Positions 1 to 12,032 are shown, counted from the first letter of the stretch. The stretch is DNA of 64,000 nt from Candidatus Dechloromonas phosphorivorans (GCA_016721185.1 JADKIP010000011.1:1-64000); one strand, 5' to 3'. Notes: generated by a model from the letters alone, not told the origin. Made by a program: numbers and translations.

Positions 1-266
1 CCATTGAAAGACCGTATTCGATTTCGAAGACCGCCTTCTGGGCTTACCCAGATCTTCCGAACCTTTGAAACTGATACGGTCACCAGAGCCACAATACCAG
101 AAGCAAATTCGCTTGTTTTTCTGAGTCATGCGGAACAGCGCCGTCATCGTCACCGCGAACCATGTAACCGTAGTCAGCGCGACCGCAAAGGGTGACATTG
201 ACCGCGCGAAAGCAGCGGAGGAAGCCACAGTCCCGGCCAGGGCCAGAGCGACAATTTTCTTTGCAT
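1..266 (-). pseudogene. Gram-negative general porin, 5' end only, frameshifted
   Basis: Running leftwards off the window edge is the start of a betaproteobacterial trimeric porin. The start ATG is at 266-264 behind an AGGAG site. Allowing one missing base near 258, it encodes a textbook signal peptide (MQKKIVALALAG then TVASSAAFA). Further down, in alternating frames, come pieces typical of this family: ADYGYMVRGDD, GDRISFKGSEDLG and KAVFEIEYGLS. At least three or four frame changes occur within 266 bases, so no single frame is open. The role would be outer-membrane diffusion of small solutes. Because neighbouring trp genes carry the same kind of single-base loss, sequence error is more likely than true decay. 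Confidence 0.7.
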
Positions 267-540
267 CCTGAAATCTCCTAGCGGCTGGTTTTTAACCGAG
301 TTCCGGAACTTACGGAACTGATTACGCCCCCTTTCTCGGATTGAGAAGGGAAAGGGATTGTCGCAAAGAGCATGGAGCGCTAGCAACGGACGTTTGCGCC
401 GCGGAGGACTTTTCTCCGCCTACGTTGTTTCGAGCAACACGTCTGTTTGACCAGACCAAACTCCTGACTGCCTTTAGCCGCGTATTGATTTGACGACGAA
501 GGCTATTAGATCAGCAAAACCCATTTGACAAGGAAGTGTT
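267..540. other. Intergenic region between divergent porin and Uma2 genes
   Basis: No convincing gene is seen. It must hold the promoters of the minus-strand porin and the plus-strand Uma2 gene. The ribosome sites AGGAG (porin side) and AAGGAAG (Uma2 side) are visible at its two ends. No confident -35/-10 pair was found. Confidence 0.5.
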
Positions 541-1130
541 ATGGGATCTGCAATAGCCCGCCCACGTTCTCACGAAGGCCGACTATCTCTGTGGCGAGGA
601 ACTCCCCGAACCCGTCATGAACACGTTGATGGTCAGATTTTTGCCATGGCCGGTGCCACGAAAACGCACGGGACGATTGCCCTGAACATAAGCGTTGCAC
701 TCCGCGCCCAGTTGCGCGGTACCCTTGCCGCGCCTGGGTGGGCTGACATGAAGGTCAACGTGGCGATAGCGCATTCTTACTATTATCCGGACGTGGTGGC
801 CACCTGTGCCGACGAGGATCTGCGCCTTGATCCGCCGCAGAGTTTGTCACCGCCCCAAAACTGATTGTTGGCACTGCTGTCCCCAAGTACGGAGAAAACT
901 GACCGGCGAGAAAAGTGGATTGCCTACCGCCAACTGGACAGTTTGCAGGAGTACGCTTTGGTCGACCAGGGAGCGGCAGTGGGGTTGAGGTATTTCGCCG
1001 CAACGAGACGGGCTGGATGCAGGAAATTGCGACGGCTGGAGAATCGATCAGCCTGAGAAGGCTGGGGATTTCACTGGCGTTGACAGATATTTACGAAGAT
1101 GCGGCAGTGCCGAAATGGGTGAGCCGATAG
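541..1130 (+). pseudogene. Uma2 family (DUF820) putative endonuclease, frameshifted
   Basis: Fragments in different plus frames join into one Uma2-family protein of about 196 residues, the normal length. The order is: an N-terminal ADYL-like segment, then HEHVDGQIFAMAGATKTHG, then YYYPDVVATC, then LSPSTEKTDRREKWIAYRQL, then SLQEY, then a C-terminal LALTDIYEDAAV. These match the PD-(D/E)XK-like Uma2 fold, whose cellular role is unknown. The start at 541 has an AAGGAAG site six bases upstream. At least three frame changes break it, near 560-610, 860 and 970. It converges on trpC. A second Uma2 gene lies at 1974-2546 on the other strand; the two are similar in type but not copies of each other. 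Confidence 0.65.
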
Positions 1131-1190
1131 AGAAACCCGATAGCGGGCTGACTGAGCTCAGGCAGCCGAGGCTACGGCCGAACCGGCCGT

Positions 1191-1973
1191 TCAGGCAAAT
1201 AGCCGAGCTCAGTTCTTCACCCGGTTCCGGGGCGCGCATGAAGGCCTCACCCACAAGAAAGGCGTTGACTTGGTGCCGCGCATCAGGGCAACGTCCTCTG
1301 CAGTGACGATGCCGCTTTCGGTGACGACGATGCGGTCGGCGGGAATGCGGGCGAGCAGACCGAGCGTGGTATCGAGGTGACCTCAGGGTGCGCAGGTTAC
1401 GGTTGTTGATGCCAAGTAGCGGCGTTTTGAGTTGCAATGCGACGTCCACCTTCTTCGCCGTTATGGACCTCAACCAGCACGGCCATACCGTAATGGTGGG
1501 CCAATGCTTCAGGGCTTGCATCTGCGGCAGGCTGAGCGCCGCGGCGATGAGCAGGATGCAGTCGGCACCCATGGCGCGAGCTTCTGTGACCTGATACGGG
1601 TCGACCATGAAGTCCTTGCGCAGCACCGGTAGCGCACAGGCGGCACGGGCGGTTTGCAGGTATTCCGGGGCGCCTTGAAAATATTCGCGATCGGTCAGTA
1701 CCGACAGACAGGCGGCACCATGTTTTTCGTAGCTTTGGGCGATTTCGCCCGGGTGAAAGTCTGGACGAATGACCCTTTTGACGGGCTAGCCTTCTTGATT
1801 TCGGCGATTATTGCGGGTTGACCGCAGGATAGTTTGTGGCGAATGGCACCGAGAAAATCACGCGGGGCGGACTGGGCGGCGGCTTCGGTTTCAAGTGCGG
1901 CAAGCGGTTTGACGGCTGAGGCAGCGGCGATTTCTTGCGCTTGGTAGCGATGATTTTATTGAGGATGTCGAGA
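1191..1973 (-). pseudogene. trpC: Indole-3-glycerol-phosphate synthase, frameshifted
   Basis: TrpC converts carboxyphenylamino-deoxyribulose phosphate to indole-3-glycerol phosphate in tryptophan synthesis. Readable blocks in order are ILNKIIATKR (N-terminus), AIIAEIKKASPSKG with its catalytic lysine (rebuilt across a frameshift), VLRKDFMVDPYQVTEAR, LLGINNRNL and VNAFLVGEAFMRAPEPGEEL. In the shifted frame the protein ends LFA-stop at 1191, which gives about 260 residues, normal for the family. The start near 1973 lacks a clean ATG: the sequence there resembles ATG TCN GAC ATC with a base missing. At least five frame changes are present. It follows the second Uma2 gene and trpD in what appears to be one transcription unit. 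Function is probably intact in the real organism. Confidence 0.75.
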
Positions 1974-2546
1974 TTTTCGGGGACTCTGAGGGTTCGTCGT
2001 GTCGTCGAAGATTTCATCGACGCTGATACGCGCGTTGAGCGACGGCAGTTCAAACTCTTCGCCGGGACGATATTCGTGGAGCACCCAATGGTTTCGGCGC
2101 TGCGACGGAATATCTCGATACGTTTGCCTTGAGATCAACGATCCCGAATTCCTGAAGGCTTTCGAGTTGGCGGTACTGGGCAACTTTCGCCACGGTCGAA
2201 AGCAGCAGTTGATTCGGAGAGAATTTCGATGATCAACGAAGGATGGCTGATGAATTGCGGGGTAAGGCGATCACGAGGTCGCAGGTGACGACGACATCCG
2301 GGTAAAATAGCGTTCCGAGGATAACTCTGGTCTTGATCGCTTCAGCGAACACTCGGCAGGTGCGCCTTTAAGCTCTCGACGCAGGGCAAAGCAAAATTAA
2401 GGGTTGCCGTACCCGTGGCTCTGTCGAACGCCGACCATGGCAAAAGAGACTTACCATTGATGTATTCATGTTTTTCTGCCGGAACTCCTCCCAAGCCAAA
2501 TAGGCTTCTGCATCGAATGTTGGTGGCTTCTCGAGGGCAAGGCCAT
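1974..2546 (-). pseudogene. Uma2 family (DUF820) protein inserted between trpD and trpC, frameshifted
   Basis: A second Uma2-type protein of about 190 residues lies here. Its ATG at 2546-2544 sits ten bases after the trpD stop codon, with AGGAGA between, so translation is probably coupled to trpD. Readable pieces are FDAEAYLAWEEF, KHEYINGK, YPDVVVTCDLV, QYRQLESLQEFGIVDLK, GEEFELPSLNA and RISVDEIFDD. Several frame changes interrupt it. The family belongs to the PD-(D/E)XK nuclease-like fold and is often found in many copies per genome with no known role. Its place inside a trp operon is unusual. The 3' end is uncertain to within about 15 bases. Confidence 0.65.
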
Positions 2547-2556
2547 GCCAATCTCC

Positions 2557-3565
2557 TTAAACAGTCAGTTTGCGGGTGAGGGACAAAGGTATTCAGTTTT
2601 GTCGCGCTGCGCCCGACGCAATCATCTCGAAGGCCTGTTCCACGCCGTCGGCCAGCGTTTCGGCCAGGGCGCACACATAAATACTGGCCCCGGCATTGAG
2701 GGCGACAGATGTCGCGGGCGGCACCGAGTTTGTTTTCCAGCGCGCCGAGCAGCATGATTTTCGACTCTTCGACTAAACTTGCAGCACTTTAGGATCGGCA
2801 CCGGCAGGCTGAATTGTTCCGGTGAATTTCGTGGCCGCTGACTCGGCCATCTTTCAGCTCGCCAACCAACGTCTGGCCGGAGATGGAGATTTCGTCCAGT
2901 CCTTCGCGACCAAAAAACCGTCAGCGCCCGCGGCTGCCCAAGCGCTGCAATACACGCACAAAATACCGACGAGATCCGGTGGAAGACGCCCATGACTTGT
3001 TGCGGCGCGTTGGCCGGGTTGGTCAGCGGACCGAGGATATTGAAAATCGTCCGCACGCCCAGTTCGTGGCGGACCGGTGCGGCGTTTTCATCGCGCTGTG
3101 GTGGTTGGTGCGAACATGAAGCCGACACCGGTTTCGGCAATCGATTGAGCGACTTGTGCCGGATTGAGATTGATGTTGGCGCCGAGCGCTTCGAGCACAT
3201 CAGCGCTGCCCGACTGGCTGGAGACGGAGCGGCCGCCGTGCTTGGCGATCTGCGCGCCGGCAGCGGCGGCGACGAACATCGCGGCGGTGGAGATATTGAA
3301 GGTGTGGGCGCCGTCGCCACCGGTGCCGCAGGTATCAACCAGACGGCTGGTGTCGGCGATCTCAACCTTGGTCGACAATTCACGCATCACCGTCGCGGCA
3401 GCGGCGATTTCGCCGACGGTTTCCTTCTTGAGGCGGAGCCCGGTGATGATGGCGGCGATCATCACCGGTGTGACTTCACCGCCCATGATCTGGCGCATCA
3501 GCGAGACCATTTCGTCATGGAAAATTTCGCGGTGTTCAATCACGCGCCGAGGGCGGCTTGCGGGG

Positions 3566-3569
<4 letters not shown>
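2557..3569 (-). pseudogene. trpD: Anthranilate phosphoribosyltransferase, frameshifted
   Basis: TrpD transfers phosphoribosyl from PRPP to anthranilate. The start ATG (3569) overlaps the trpG stop as ATGA. An early frame change near 3550 separates the first residues (MTPQAAL) from VIEHREIFHDEMVSLMRQIM. The signature glycine loop DTCGTGGDGAHTFNIST and the KHGGRSVSSQSGSADVLEALG segment are intact. Further shifts near 3105, 2970 and beyond break the C-terminal half, where RHELGVRTIFNILGPLTNPA and ESKIMLLGALENKLGAARDI are readable. In the corrected frame the protein ends TFVLTRKLTV at a TAA at 2559-2557, giving about 338 residues, the standard length. The breaks look like homopolymer errors. Confidence 0.8.
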
Positions 3570-4134
<565 letters not shown>

Positions 4135-4359
4135 GCTGTTGATTCCTTGCCTGTTTCGTAAGCCCTGAATTCTACCTTAATCCCATTTTTCAGCCGGGAA
4201 CGCCCGTTCGATTCCGCCGGACCGCCTTTGCATCATCGCGCCGTTCCGCGACGAGAAAGATCGACATCGCGCAACTGGCCACGCTCGGATTGCCGCTGGT
4301 GCGGCATTGATGCCCTCCTTCCGAGCGACGGAAAACCGAGACAGAAACGACCCAACAAA

Positions 4360-4371
4360 TCGGCTTTCCGG
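4360..4371. promoter_or_regulatory. Candidate activator site upstream of the asparaginase promoter
   Basis: TCGGCTTTCCGG fits TCGG-N4-CCGR, like the two palindromes upstream of gltI. It lies about 75-85 bases before the sigma-54 promoter at 4444. A separate perfect inverted repeat (TTCCG-N5-CGGAA) is at 4319-4333. I recall TTCGG-N4-CCGAA as the AauR site of Pseudomonas, so binding by the local NtrC-type regulator is inferred. Confidence 0.4.
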
Positions 4372-4443
4372 CAGCGCACTGGCGTCACGAAAAAAAATCC
4401 TCGCAAAATCATGACGATAGAAAAGATCAGCAACCTGAATCAG

Positions 4444-4460
4444 CTGGCACGAGACATGCG
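4444..4460 (+). promoter_or_regulatory. Sigma-54 promoter for asparaginase
   Basis: CTGGCACGAGACATGCG matches TGGCACG-N5-TGC, with the -24 GG (4446-4447) and -12 GC (4458-4459) exactly ten bases apart. Transcription would start near 4471, about 50 bases before the asparaginase ATG. The rest of 4135-4443 shows no gene. Confidence 0.65.
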
Positions 4461-4519
4461 ATATAGGCGTTTTGAAACCGACTGCCGGTTTCTTCAATTT
4501 ACAACATCAAGGAGACTCC

Positions 4520-5579
4520 ATGAATCTGATCCTCGCCCGCTGCACGCCGATCGCTGCCGCCTGCCTCGCGGCCTTTCCGGCTTTGCCGACAAACCCAACG
4601 TCGTCATTCTGGCCACCGGCGGCACCATCGCCGGCGCCGGTGCCGGGGTGGCCAACAGCGCCACCTACCAGGCGGCCAAGGTGCCGGTGGACAAGCTGAT
4701 TGCCGGTATCCCGACTTTGAGCGAGGTCGCCAACGTCCGCGGCGAGCAGGTCTTTCAGATCGCCTCCGAGAGTTTCAGCAACGAACATCTGCTCACCCTC
4801 GCCAAGCGGGTTTCGGCACTGGCCAAGCAGGCCGACGTCGATGGGATTGTCGTCACCCACGGCACCGATACGCTGGAGGAAACCGCTTACTTTCTGAACA
4901 TGGTGGTCCATACCGGCAAGCCCATCGTGGTCGTCGGTTCGATGCGCCCAGGCACCGCGATGTCGGCCGATGGCACGCTCAACCTGTTCAATGCGGTCAG
5001 CGTCGCCGCCAGCCAGAATGCCAACGGCAGGGCGTGCTCGTCGCCATGAACGACGAGATCAACAGCGGCCGCGACGTCGCCAAGACGATCAACATCAGGA
5101 CCGAAGCCTTCAAGAGCATCTGGGGACCGCTCGGCATGGTGGTCGAAGGCAAGAACTACTGGTTCCGCCTGCCAGCCAAGCGCCACACCATCAACTCCGA
5201 GTTCGATATCGACCAGATCGACAGCCTGCCCCGCGTTGATATCGCCTATGCCCACGGCAACGTGACCGCCACCGCCTATCGCGCTTTCGCCGATCAGGGC
5301 GCCAAGGCGATCATTCACGCCGGCACCGGCAACGGCTCGGTGGCGGCGCCGCTCGTCCCCGTGCTGCGTGAATTGCGTGACAAGGGCGTGCAGATCATCC
5401 GTTCCTCCCACGTCAATGCCGGCGGCTTCGTCGTGCGCAATGCCGAACAGCCAGACGACAAGTACGACTGGACCGTCGCTCATGACCTGAATCCCCAAAA
5501 GGCCCGCATCCTGGCCATGGTGGCGCTGACCAAAACCAGCGACAGCAAGGAAATCCAGCGCATCTTCTGGGAATACTGA
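4520..5579 (+). pseudogene. ansB: Periplasmic L-asparaginase / glutaminase-asparaginase, two frameshifts
   Basis: A type II asparaginase hydrolyses Asn (and often Gln) to Asp/Glu plus ammonia in the periplasm. The ATG at 4520 follows AAGGAG. The signal peptide begins MNLILARCTPIAAACLAAF, and the mature part starts DKPNVVILATGGTIAGAGAG, with the first catalytic Thr in TGGTIAG. The second catalytic motif is HGTDTLEETAYFL. Two single-base losses shift the frame, near 4583 (a T run) and near 5033 (GGG for GGGG before VLVAMNDEINSG). Corrected length is about 353 residues, normal for the family. Products match the glt transporter and glutamate dehydrogenase nearby, and the gene has its own sigma-54 promoter. 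Probably functional, with sequence errors. Confidence 0.8.
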
Positions 5580-5585
5580 GCACCA

Positions 5586-5657
5586 GGCCTTGATCCAGTC
5601 ATTCCCGCCGACGTGGAAATGACCTGATCGGGCTTCACCACAAACTGGATCAAGCCC
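5586..5657. repeat. Nested palindromic intergenic repeat (REP/dRS3-like)
   Basis: The outer arms GGCCTTGATCCAGT (5586-5599) and ACTGGATCAAGCCC (5644-5657) pair at 13 of 14 positions. Inside, GTCATTCCCGC pairs with GTGGAAATGAC (5598-5623) at 9 of 11. The inner part resembles the widespread ATTCCC-N8-GGGAAT family of intergenic repeats. It lies between asparaginase and the porin and may also act as a terminator or mRNA-stabilising hairpin. Confidence 0.55.
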
Positions 5658-5764
5658 GGCCCTCGGCCGGCTTGACGCCCCTCGCCCCTCGCCCCAGAGC
5701 GCAAATACGCCGCACCCACAGTGCAGGCGGCGGGATTGTTCGTCTTTTGAAAAGGATAGGAATC

Positions 5765-6972
5765 ATGAAGAAAATTGTTATCGCACTCGCCTCGGCCGGC
5801 CTGTTTACCGCCGCCACGCCAGGTATTTCCCAAGCCGGCGAACTGGAGGAGATGCGAGCCACATTGCAAAAACTGCAGGCGCAACTCGAACCCATGCAGG
5901 CACGGATCACCCAGCTTGAGGCACAGAAGAATGAGCCCAAGGCTTCCCCGGCAGCCGCTTCGACCGTGCCGGTACGATCCGCGTCGGCCTTCGGTGGCAA
6001 CCCGAATGTCACTCTCTACGGCAAACTCGACGTTTTCGCCGAGTACAACAGCGGTGGCGGCCAGGGGGATCGCGTCGCGCTTGAGTCCGGCGGCCTCAAC
6101 GGCAGCCGGCTCGGCTTCAAGGGCGGTGCCGACATTACCGAAGGCGTGCGCGGTATCTTCCAAGTCGAGGCTGGCTATTTCGCCAACAATGGCTCGCTGG
6201 CCCAGGGCGGAAGGATTTTCGGGCGGCAGGCCTACGCCGGCATTGAAGGCAAATACGGGCGCCTGACGGCGGGCCGCCAGTACTCGCCGCTCTACAACAC
6301 GGTTATTAGTTTTGACCCGTACGAGCAGGGCTACGGTTCACCAACGACCGACGGCAACGTCAGCACCGGCAGCACGCGCTTCGACAGCTCGATCGTCTAT
6401 GCCAGCCCGAAGATCAACGGCTTGAGCGCCAACGTTATGGTGGCCTTGGGCGGCGAAACCGGCAACACCAGCAACAACGCGGCAGCCCTTGCGGTCAACT
6501 ATGAAAACGGCCCATTCGGCGCCTCCGTTGCCTACCAGAACGACGACCATGTCAGCGCCTCAAGCTCGGTGATCGAGAACGCCTTCATCGGCGCCAGCTA
6601 TCAGGTAAAAAACACCAAACTGATGGCTGGCGTTGGCCGCGTCGACACCGACCCCGATGTCGGCAACAGCAAGACCCGGAACGAATGGATGATCGGCAGC
6701 CAGTCGGCACTGACCGCCACCGGTCAACTACTGCTGGCCTACGCCGAGGGTCGCACCCAGGATGCCGCGCCGAGTGACAAGAGTTGTGTCGCCACCATCG
6801 GTTGGGTCGAGACTATCAGCGCCCAATCGCGGATTTACGGGATCATCTCGCACCACTGGAACGATGCCGGCGCCGCCCTGGTCCCGATGGGCACCAGTTC
6901 GGCCAACAACTACGTGGTCAATCCGGGTGATTCCCCACCGGTTTGGCGCTGGGCTATCAGTATTCATTCTGA
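5765..6972 (+). CDS. Outer-membrane porin with N-terminal coiled coil
   Basis: This is a Gram-negative porin of about 402 residues. It has a signal peptide (MKKIVIALASAGLFTAATPG, cleaved after QAG), then a coiled-coil stretch (LEEMRATLQKLQAQLEPM, residues about 24-55), then the barrel starting NVTLYGKLDVFAEYN. Typical porin pieces follow: SRLGFKGGADITEGVRG, IFQVEAGY and GRQAYAGIEGKYGRLTAGRQ. The open frame runs on to 6988 with an atypical tail. A one-base loss near 6940 would give TGLALGYQYSF-stop at 6972, with the C-terminal Phe that barrel assembly needs. It may be co-transcribed with asparaginase 185 bases upstream. A role in amino-acid entry is inferred from context only. Confidence 0.8.
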
Positions 6973-7007
6973 GCCGGCTCAGCCATGAGCTGAGATCGAC
7001 AGGCACT

Positions 7008-7035
7008 GCGGCCGTTCGAGAACCCGAACGACCGC
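7008..7035. terminator. Stem-loop between convergent porin and response regulator
   Basis: GCGGCCGTTCG (7008-7018) pairs with CGAACGACCGC (7025-7035) at 10 of 11 positions. No T run follows on either strand, so termination is only suggested by the convergent position. Confidence 0.35.
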
Positions 7036-7157
7036 AGCGGGCAATACCGGGAGAATCCGTCGATACCGGACGGCAAGAAACGGCAAGTGCCATTTGATTC
7101 AAGCAGATTTCCGAGCCAACGGCCGGCTTAAAATGCGGCCCGAGGCATCCGCCTTGT

Positions 7158-8480
7158 TCAGATCAAACCGTATTTCTTCAGCTTGTCGTGCAGCGTCGTG
7201 CGGGCGATCTTCAGTGCATCGCTGGTCCGCGCGATATTGCCGTCCTGCTTGGTGAATTCGTTGGCAATCAGCACGCGCTCGTAGTTTTCGACCGCTTCGG
7301 TCAGCGATTGCGAGGTATTGCAGACACTAGGCATCGCGCCATCACGGCCGATGCCGAGGGCGTGGCAGTCGGCGGTGTTGCGCAGTTCGCGGATGTTGCC
7401 GGGCCAGTCGAGGGCCATCAGGCGGCGCAGGTGTTCCGAAGTCAGCACCGGCGGCGGGCGGTTGTAGCGTTTGGCCGCCTGGAGCAGGAATTCGTCGTAG
7501 AGGGCCGGGATGTCTTCGCGGCGTTCGCGCAATGCGGGGAGTTCGATGCGGACGACGTTGAGGCGGTAATAGAGGTCGGCGCGAAACCTGCCCTGATCGG
7601 AAAGTAATTTCAGGTCTTCCTTGCTGGCGGCGACGACCCGACAGGAAACGGGAATCAGCTGGTTGGAGCCGAGGCGTTCGATGACACGTTCCTGCAAGAC
7701 GCGCAGCAGTTTGATCTGCATAGCCATCGGCATCGACTCGACTTCATCGAGGAACAGGGTGCCGCCGCTGGCGTATTCGACCTTGCCGATACGGCGTTTC
7801 TGGGCGCCGGTGAAGGCGCCGGATTCGTGACCAAAGAGTTCGCTGTCGAGCAGGCTGTCGGCCATGCCGCCGCAGTTCAACGCGACGTAATTTTCCTGAC
7901 GGGCGCCGGAAAGGTCGTGCAGGCAGCGGGCGACCATTTCCTTGCCGGTGCCGGTTTCGCCGAAAATCAGCACGTCGACCGCAGCATTCGCCACGTCGAG
8001 GATCAGTTGCCGAACCTTGGCCATTTGCGGCGAGCGGCCGATCAGCCGGGCCTCCAGATCGTCGCGATGATCGAGGCGACGGCGCAGGGCTTCGACTTCG
8101 AGGACCAGTTCGCGTTTTTCCAGCGCCCGGCGGACGACCTCGACCAGATCGCCGGTCGAAAACGGCTTCTGCATGAAATCGTAGGCGCCGCTGCGCATCG
8201 CTTCGACGGCCAGCGTCACGTCGCCGTGGCCGGTGATGATGATGACCGGCAGGTTGGGGTCGAGCTGATTGACCCAGCGCAGCAGCGCCATGCCGTCCAT
8301 GCCGGGCAGGCGCATGTCGGTGACGACGATGCCCGGGTAGCCGGCGGCCAGGCGGCGCTGCGCCTCTTCGGCCGAGCCGACGGCCTCGACCGGAATGCCG
8401 GCCAGTTGCATGGCCTGTTCGCAACCGAGGCGGACGTTGGGATCGTCCTCGATCAGCAGGACGGAAAGCTGGGGTTTCAT
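7158..8480 (-). CDS. NtrC/DctD-family sigma-54 response regulator (AauR-like)
   Basis: A 440-residue regulator with three domains. The receiver (residues 1-120) has acidic EDD at 11-13, phospho-acceptor Asp55 in VVTDMRLPGMDG, and K in MQKPFS. The AAA+ sigma-54 domain (about 145-380) has Walker A GETGTGKE and the sigma-54 contact loop ESGAFTGAQKRR. The C-terminal Fis-type helix-turn-helix ends ARTTLHDKLKKYGLI. The start overlaps the kinase stop by four bases (ATGA), so the two form a couple. With sigma-54 promoters in front of asparaginase and gltI, it is most likely the activator of acidic amino-acid uptake, like AauR of Pseudomonas. C4-dicarboxylate control (DctD) is the alternative. Confidence 0.85.
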   Translation of the reverse strand: MKPQLSVLLIEDDPNVRLGCEQAMQLAGIPVEAVGSAEEAQRRLAAGYPGIVVTDMRLPGMDGMALLRWVNQLDPNLPVIIITGHGDVTLAVEAMRSGAYDFMQKPFSTGDLVEVVRRALEKRELVLEVEALRRRLDHRDDLEARLIGRSPQMAKVRQLILDVANAAVDVLIFGETGTGKEMVARCLHDLSGARQENYVALNCGGMADSLLDSELFGHESGAFTGAQKRRIGKVEYASGGTLFLDEVESMPMAMQIKLLRVLQERVIERLGSNQLIPVSCRVVAASKEDLKLLSDQGRFRADLYYRLNVVRIELPALRERREDIPALYDEFLLQAAKRYNRPPPVLTSEHLRRLMALDWPGNIRELRNTADCHALGIGRDGAMPSVCNTSQSLTEAVENYERVLIANEFTKQDGNIARTSDALKIARTTLHDKLKKYGLI

Positions 8481-10402
8481 GGCGAGGCCTTATCGCTGGC
8501 GGAAATGGAAGTTGCGGGGAGTGGCGGCAGCAGCACGACAAAGCGCGCCCCGCCGCCGGGGGCCGGGCCGGCCAGCAGGTCGCCGCCGAAATCGCGCAGG
8601 ATGTCGCGCGAGATGGTCAGCCCGAGCCCGAGGCCTTCGCCCGGCTGCTTGGTGGTGAAGAAAGGCTCGAACAAGTGTTCCAGCGCTTCTTCGGTAAACC
8701 CGAAGCCGCTGTCGGCGACGGCCAGCGCAAGCTGCCCGGACGAGGCGCGCTCGACGGAGAAGCTCAGGCGGCGTACCGGCTCGTCGGCCATGGCGTCGAT
8801 GGCGTTGCCGATCAGATTGACCAGCACCTGCTGCAGCCGGTTCTGGTCGCACCAGGCGATCCATGAATTTGGCTCAATTTTCCGGTCGACCGCAACATTC
8901 TGTTTACGCAGGCGCTGGTCGAACAAAAACAGCGCGCTATCGACCGCCTGCGCCACATCGACCGCGACCGAAACCGCCGGCGACTTGCGGGCGAAGGTTT
9001 TGAGCGGCGTGATGATGCCGCCGGCCTGCTCGGCTAACTGGCCGACGATGCCGAGATTCTTTTCCGCCGTCGCCAGATCGCCGCGATGCATGAACTCGAT
9101 CGCATTGGCCGACAGCGTGCGGATGGCGCCAAGTGGTTGGCTGAGTTCGTGCGTGATGCCGGTCGCCATCTGACCGAGCACCGCCAGTTTGGCGGCCTGA
9201 ACCAGTTCATCCTGGGCGGCGCGCAGGGTTTGTTCGGCCCGATGGCGTTCGCTGACTTCGCTTTGCAGACGCGTTACCGCTTCGGAAAGATCGACGGTGC
9301 GTTCAGCGACGCTGCGCTCCAGTGCCTGATTGGCTTTTTCCAACATCGCTCGCCTCTTCCCGGCCACGCGCCAGGCGGCGGCGCTGATTCTGATAGAGCA
9401 CCCAGAGCAGCAAACAGCCGATGGCCGCCGAGGCCAGCGCGGCATGGGTCGAGGCCTGCACCGCCAAATGGCGCATGTCGGAGAAAACGATAATGCGCCA
9501 GGCGGTGCCGGGCAAATGCCGGCTCAGGGCGAGATAGGTTTTGGTCGCCTGCAGCGGGTTTTGCTCAGCGCGCAAATGTTTGGGCAGGCGAACGACGGTA
9601 CCGTCTTCGGCTGGATCAACGGCAATTTCAGTACGGTGCCACCCAGCGTCTGGCCGGCAAACTGCTCACGACTGACTCTATCCAGCGCTTCCGGGGCCAG
9701 CGCTTGCAGCGTCGCGTAACGCCATTCCGGCGGCGAGGCGAGCAGGACAATCCCGTTGCTATCGACAATCAGGGCCGGCGCCTCCTGCGCCAGCCAGCGC
9801 CGTTCGATCTCGCGGATGCTCGATTTGACGACCGCGACGCCGATCACCCGCCATTCCTGCTGCTCATCGCGAATCGGCAAGGCAAAGAAATAGCCCGGTT
9901 CGTTGCGCACGGTGTCCACCGCGTAGTGGCGAGCCGGCGTGCCGCTCACCGCGCTGCGAAAAAATGGCATATAGGAGAGGTTCGAGCTCAGCATGTTGTC
10001 GGAAAAGATCCAGTCGCTGGAGGCGACCACCCGTCCATCCAGATCGAGCACGAAGATGGCCGGGCCGCCCAGATGGTCGTTGAGTTTTTCCAGAAAACGG
10101 TTGGCTGCGGGCTGTAGCACATCTCGCCTTTCGGGCGGCGCCCGCAGCAGAGCGAGGACGTCCGAACTCAACTCGACGGCACTGGGAATCGAGGCGTGCC
10201 GCGTCACTTCGCTGTCGATGGCAGCGGCGAGGACATCCAGTTGATGACTGGCCTCGTCGCGCAAGTGATTGAAGCCCTGTTTCTCGGAAATCTTGAAGGT
10301 CAGCACCCCGGCCAGCAGGAACAAGGCCAGCAGAATCACGGCACCAAGGGCACGGTGCGGTTTGGGCAGGCGGACAGGCGGGCTGGTGTTGGGTTCAGTC
10401 AT
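8477..10402 (-). pseudogene. Sensor histidine kinase (DctB/AauS-like), two frameshifts
   Basis: About 640 residues in three frames. The start is MTEPNTSPPVRLPK at 10402. The first membrane helix is ALGAVILLALFLLAGVLTF; a periplasmic Cache-type sensor domain includes FVLDLDGRVVASSDW. The second helix is AALASAAIGCLLLWVLY. A coiled linker leads to the phospho-acceptor helix GMATGITHELSQPLGAIRT. The ATP domain has NLIGNAIDAM, a DSGFGF box and GLGLGLTISRDIL. Frame changes lie near 9590 and near 9345, both looking like base losses in short runs. The kinase precedes and overlaps its regulator. It probably senses periplasmic Glu/Asp or dicarboxylates; the ligand cannot be read from the sequence. Confidence 0.8.
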
Positions 10403-10690
10403 GAGCAGGCGGGCGACAGGGAGAGTTGATTGTACGGCTGAAATTTGCCCTTCCCGGGCCGTCGACCGCAGCAGCAGGGACAGTGCACAGCGGGCACAGC
10501 AGGCACAGCGCTTGCCGCCACTCAGGCACCGGCCATGAAACTGCGGATGCCCGAACCGACGAACTGGACGCAGCACCCGCCAGGTTGCGGCGATGCTGGC
10601 CACCGTCGTGACCTCGGCGAGCAGACGCTCCGGCCAACATCAGTCGCCAACCCGCACGACTTGATATTGGCTTTGGCATACGGCACCGGA
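10403..10690. other. Non-coding gap between glutamate dehydrogenase and sensor kinase
   Basis: No credible gene, RNA or strong hairpin is seen. One copy of the 13-mer tag (GTCGACCGCAGCA) lies at 10461. The kinase promoter should be here, but no clear sigma-70 or sigma-54 element was found. Confidence 0.4.
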
Positions 10691-12004
<1,314 letters not shown>

Positions 12005-12032
12005 GCTGTCTCCTCGTCTGATCTAATCGTTA

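Noticed and set aside
4177..4497. A 106-codon minus-strand frame upstream of asparaginase
   Set aside because: It covers the sigma-54 promoter and activator sites, has no ribosome site and no family.
7827..9173. A 448-codon plus-strand frame opposite the response regulator and kinase
   Set aside because: Its composition is that of a reverse-strand shadow and it lacks any family motif, while the minus strand encodes clear two-component domains.
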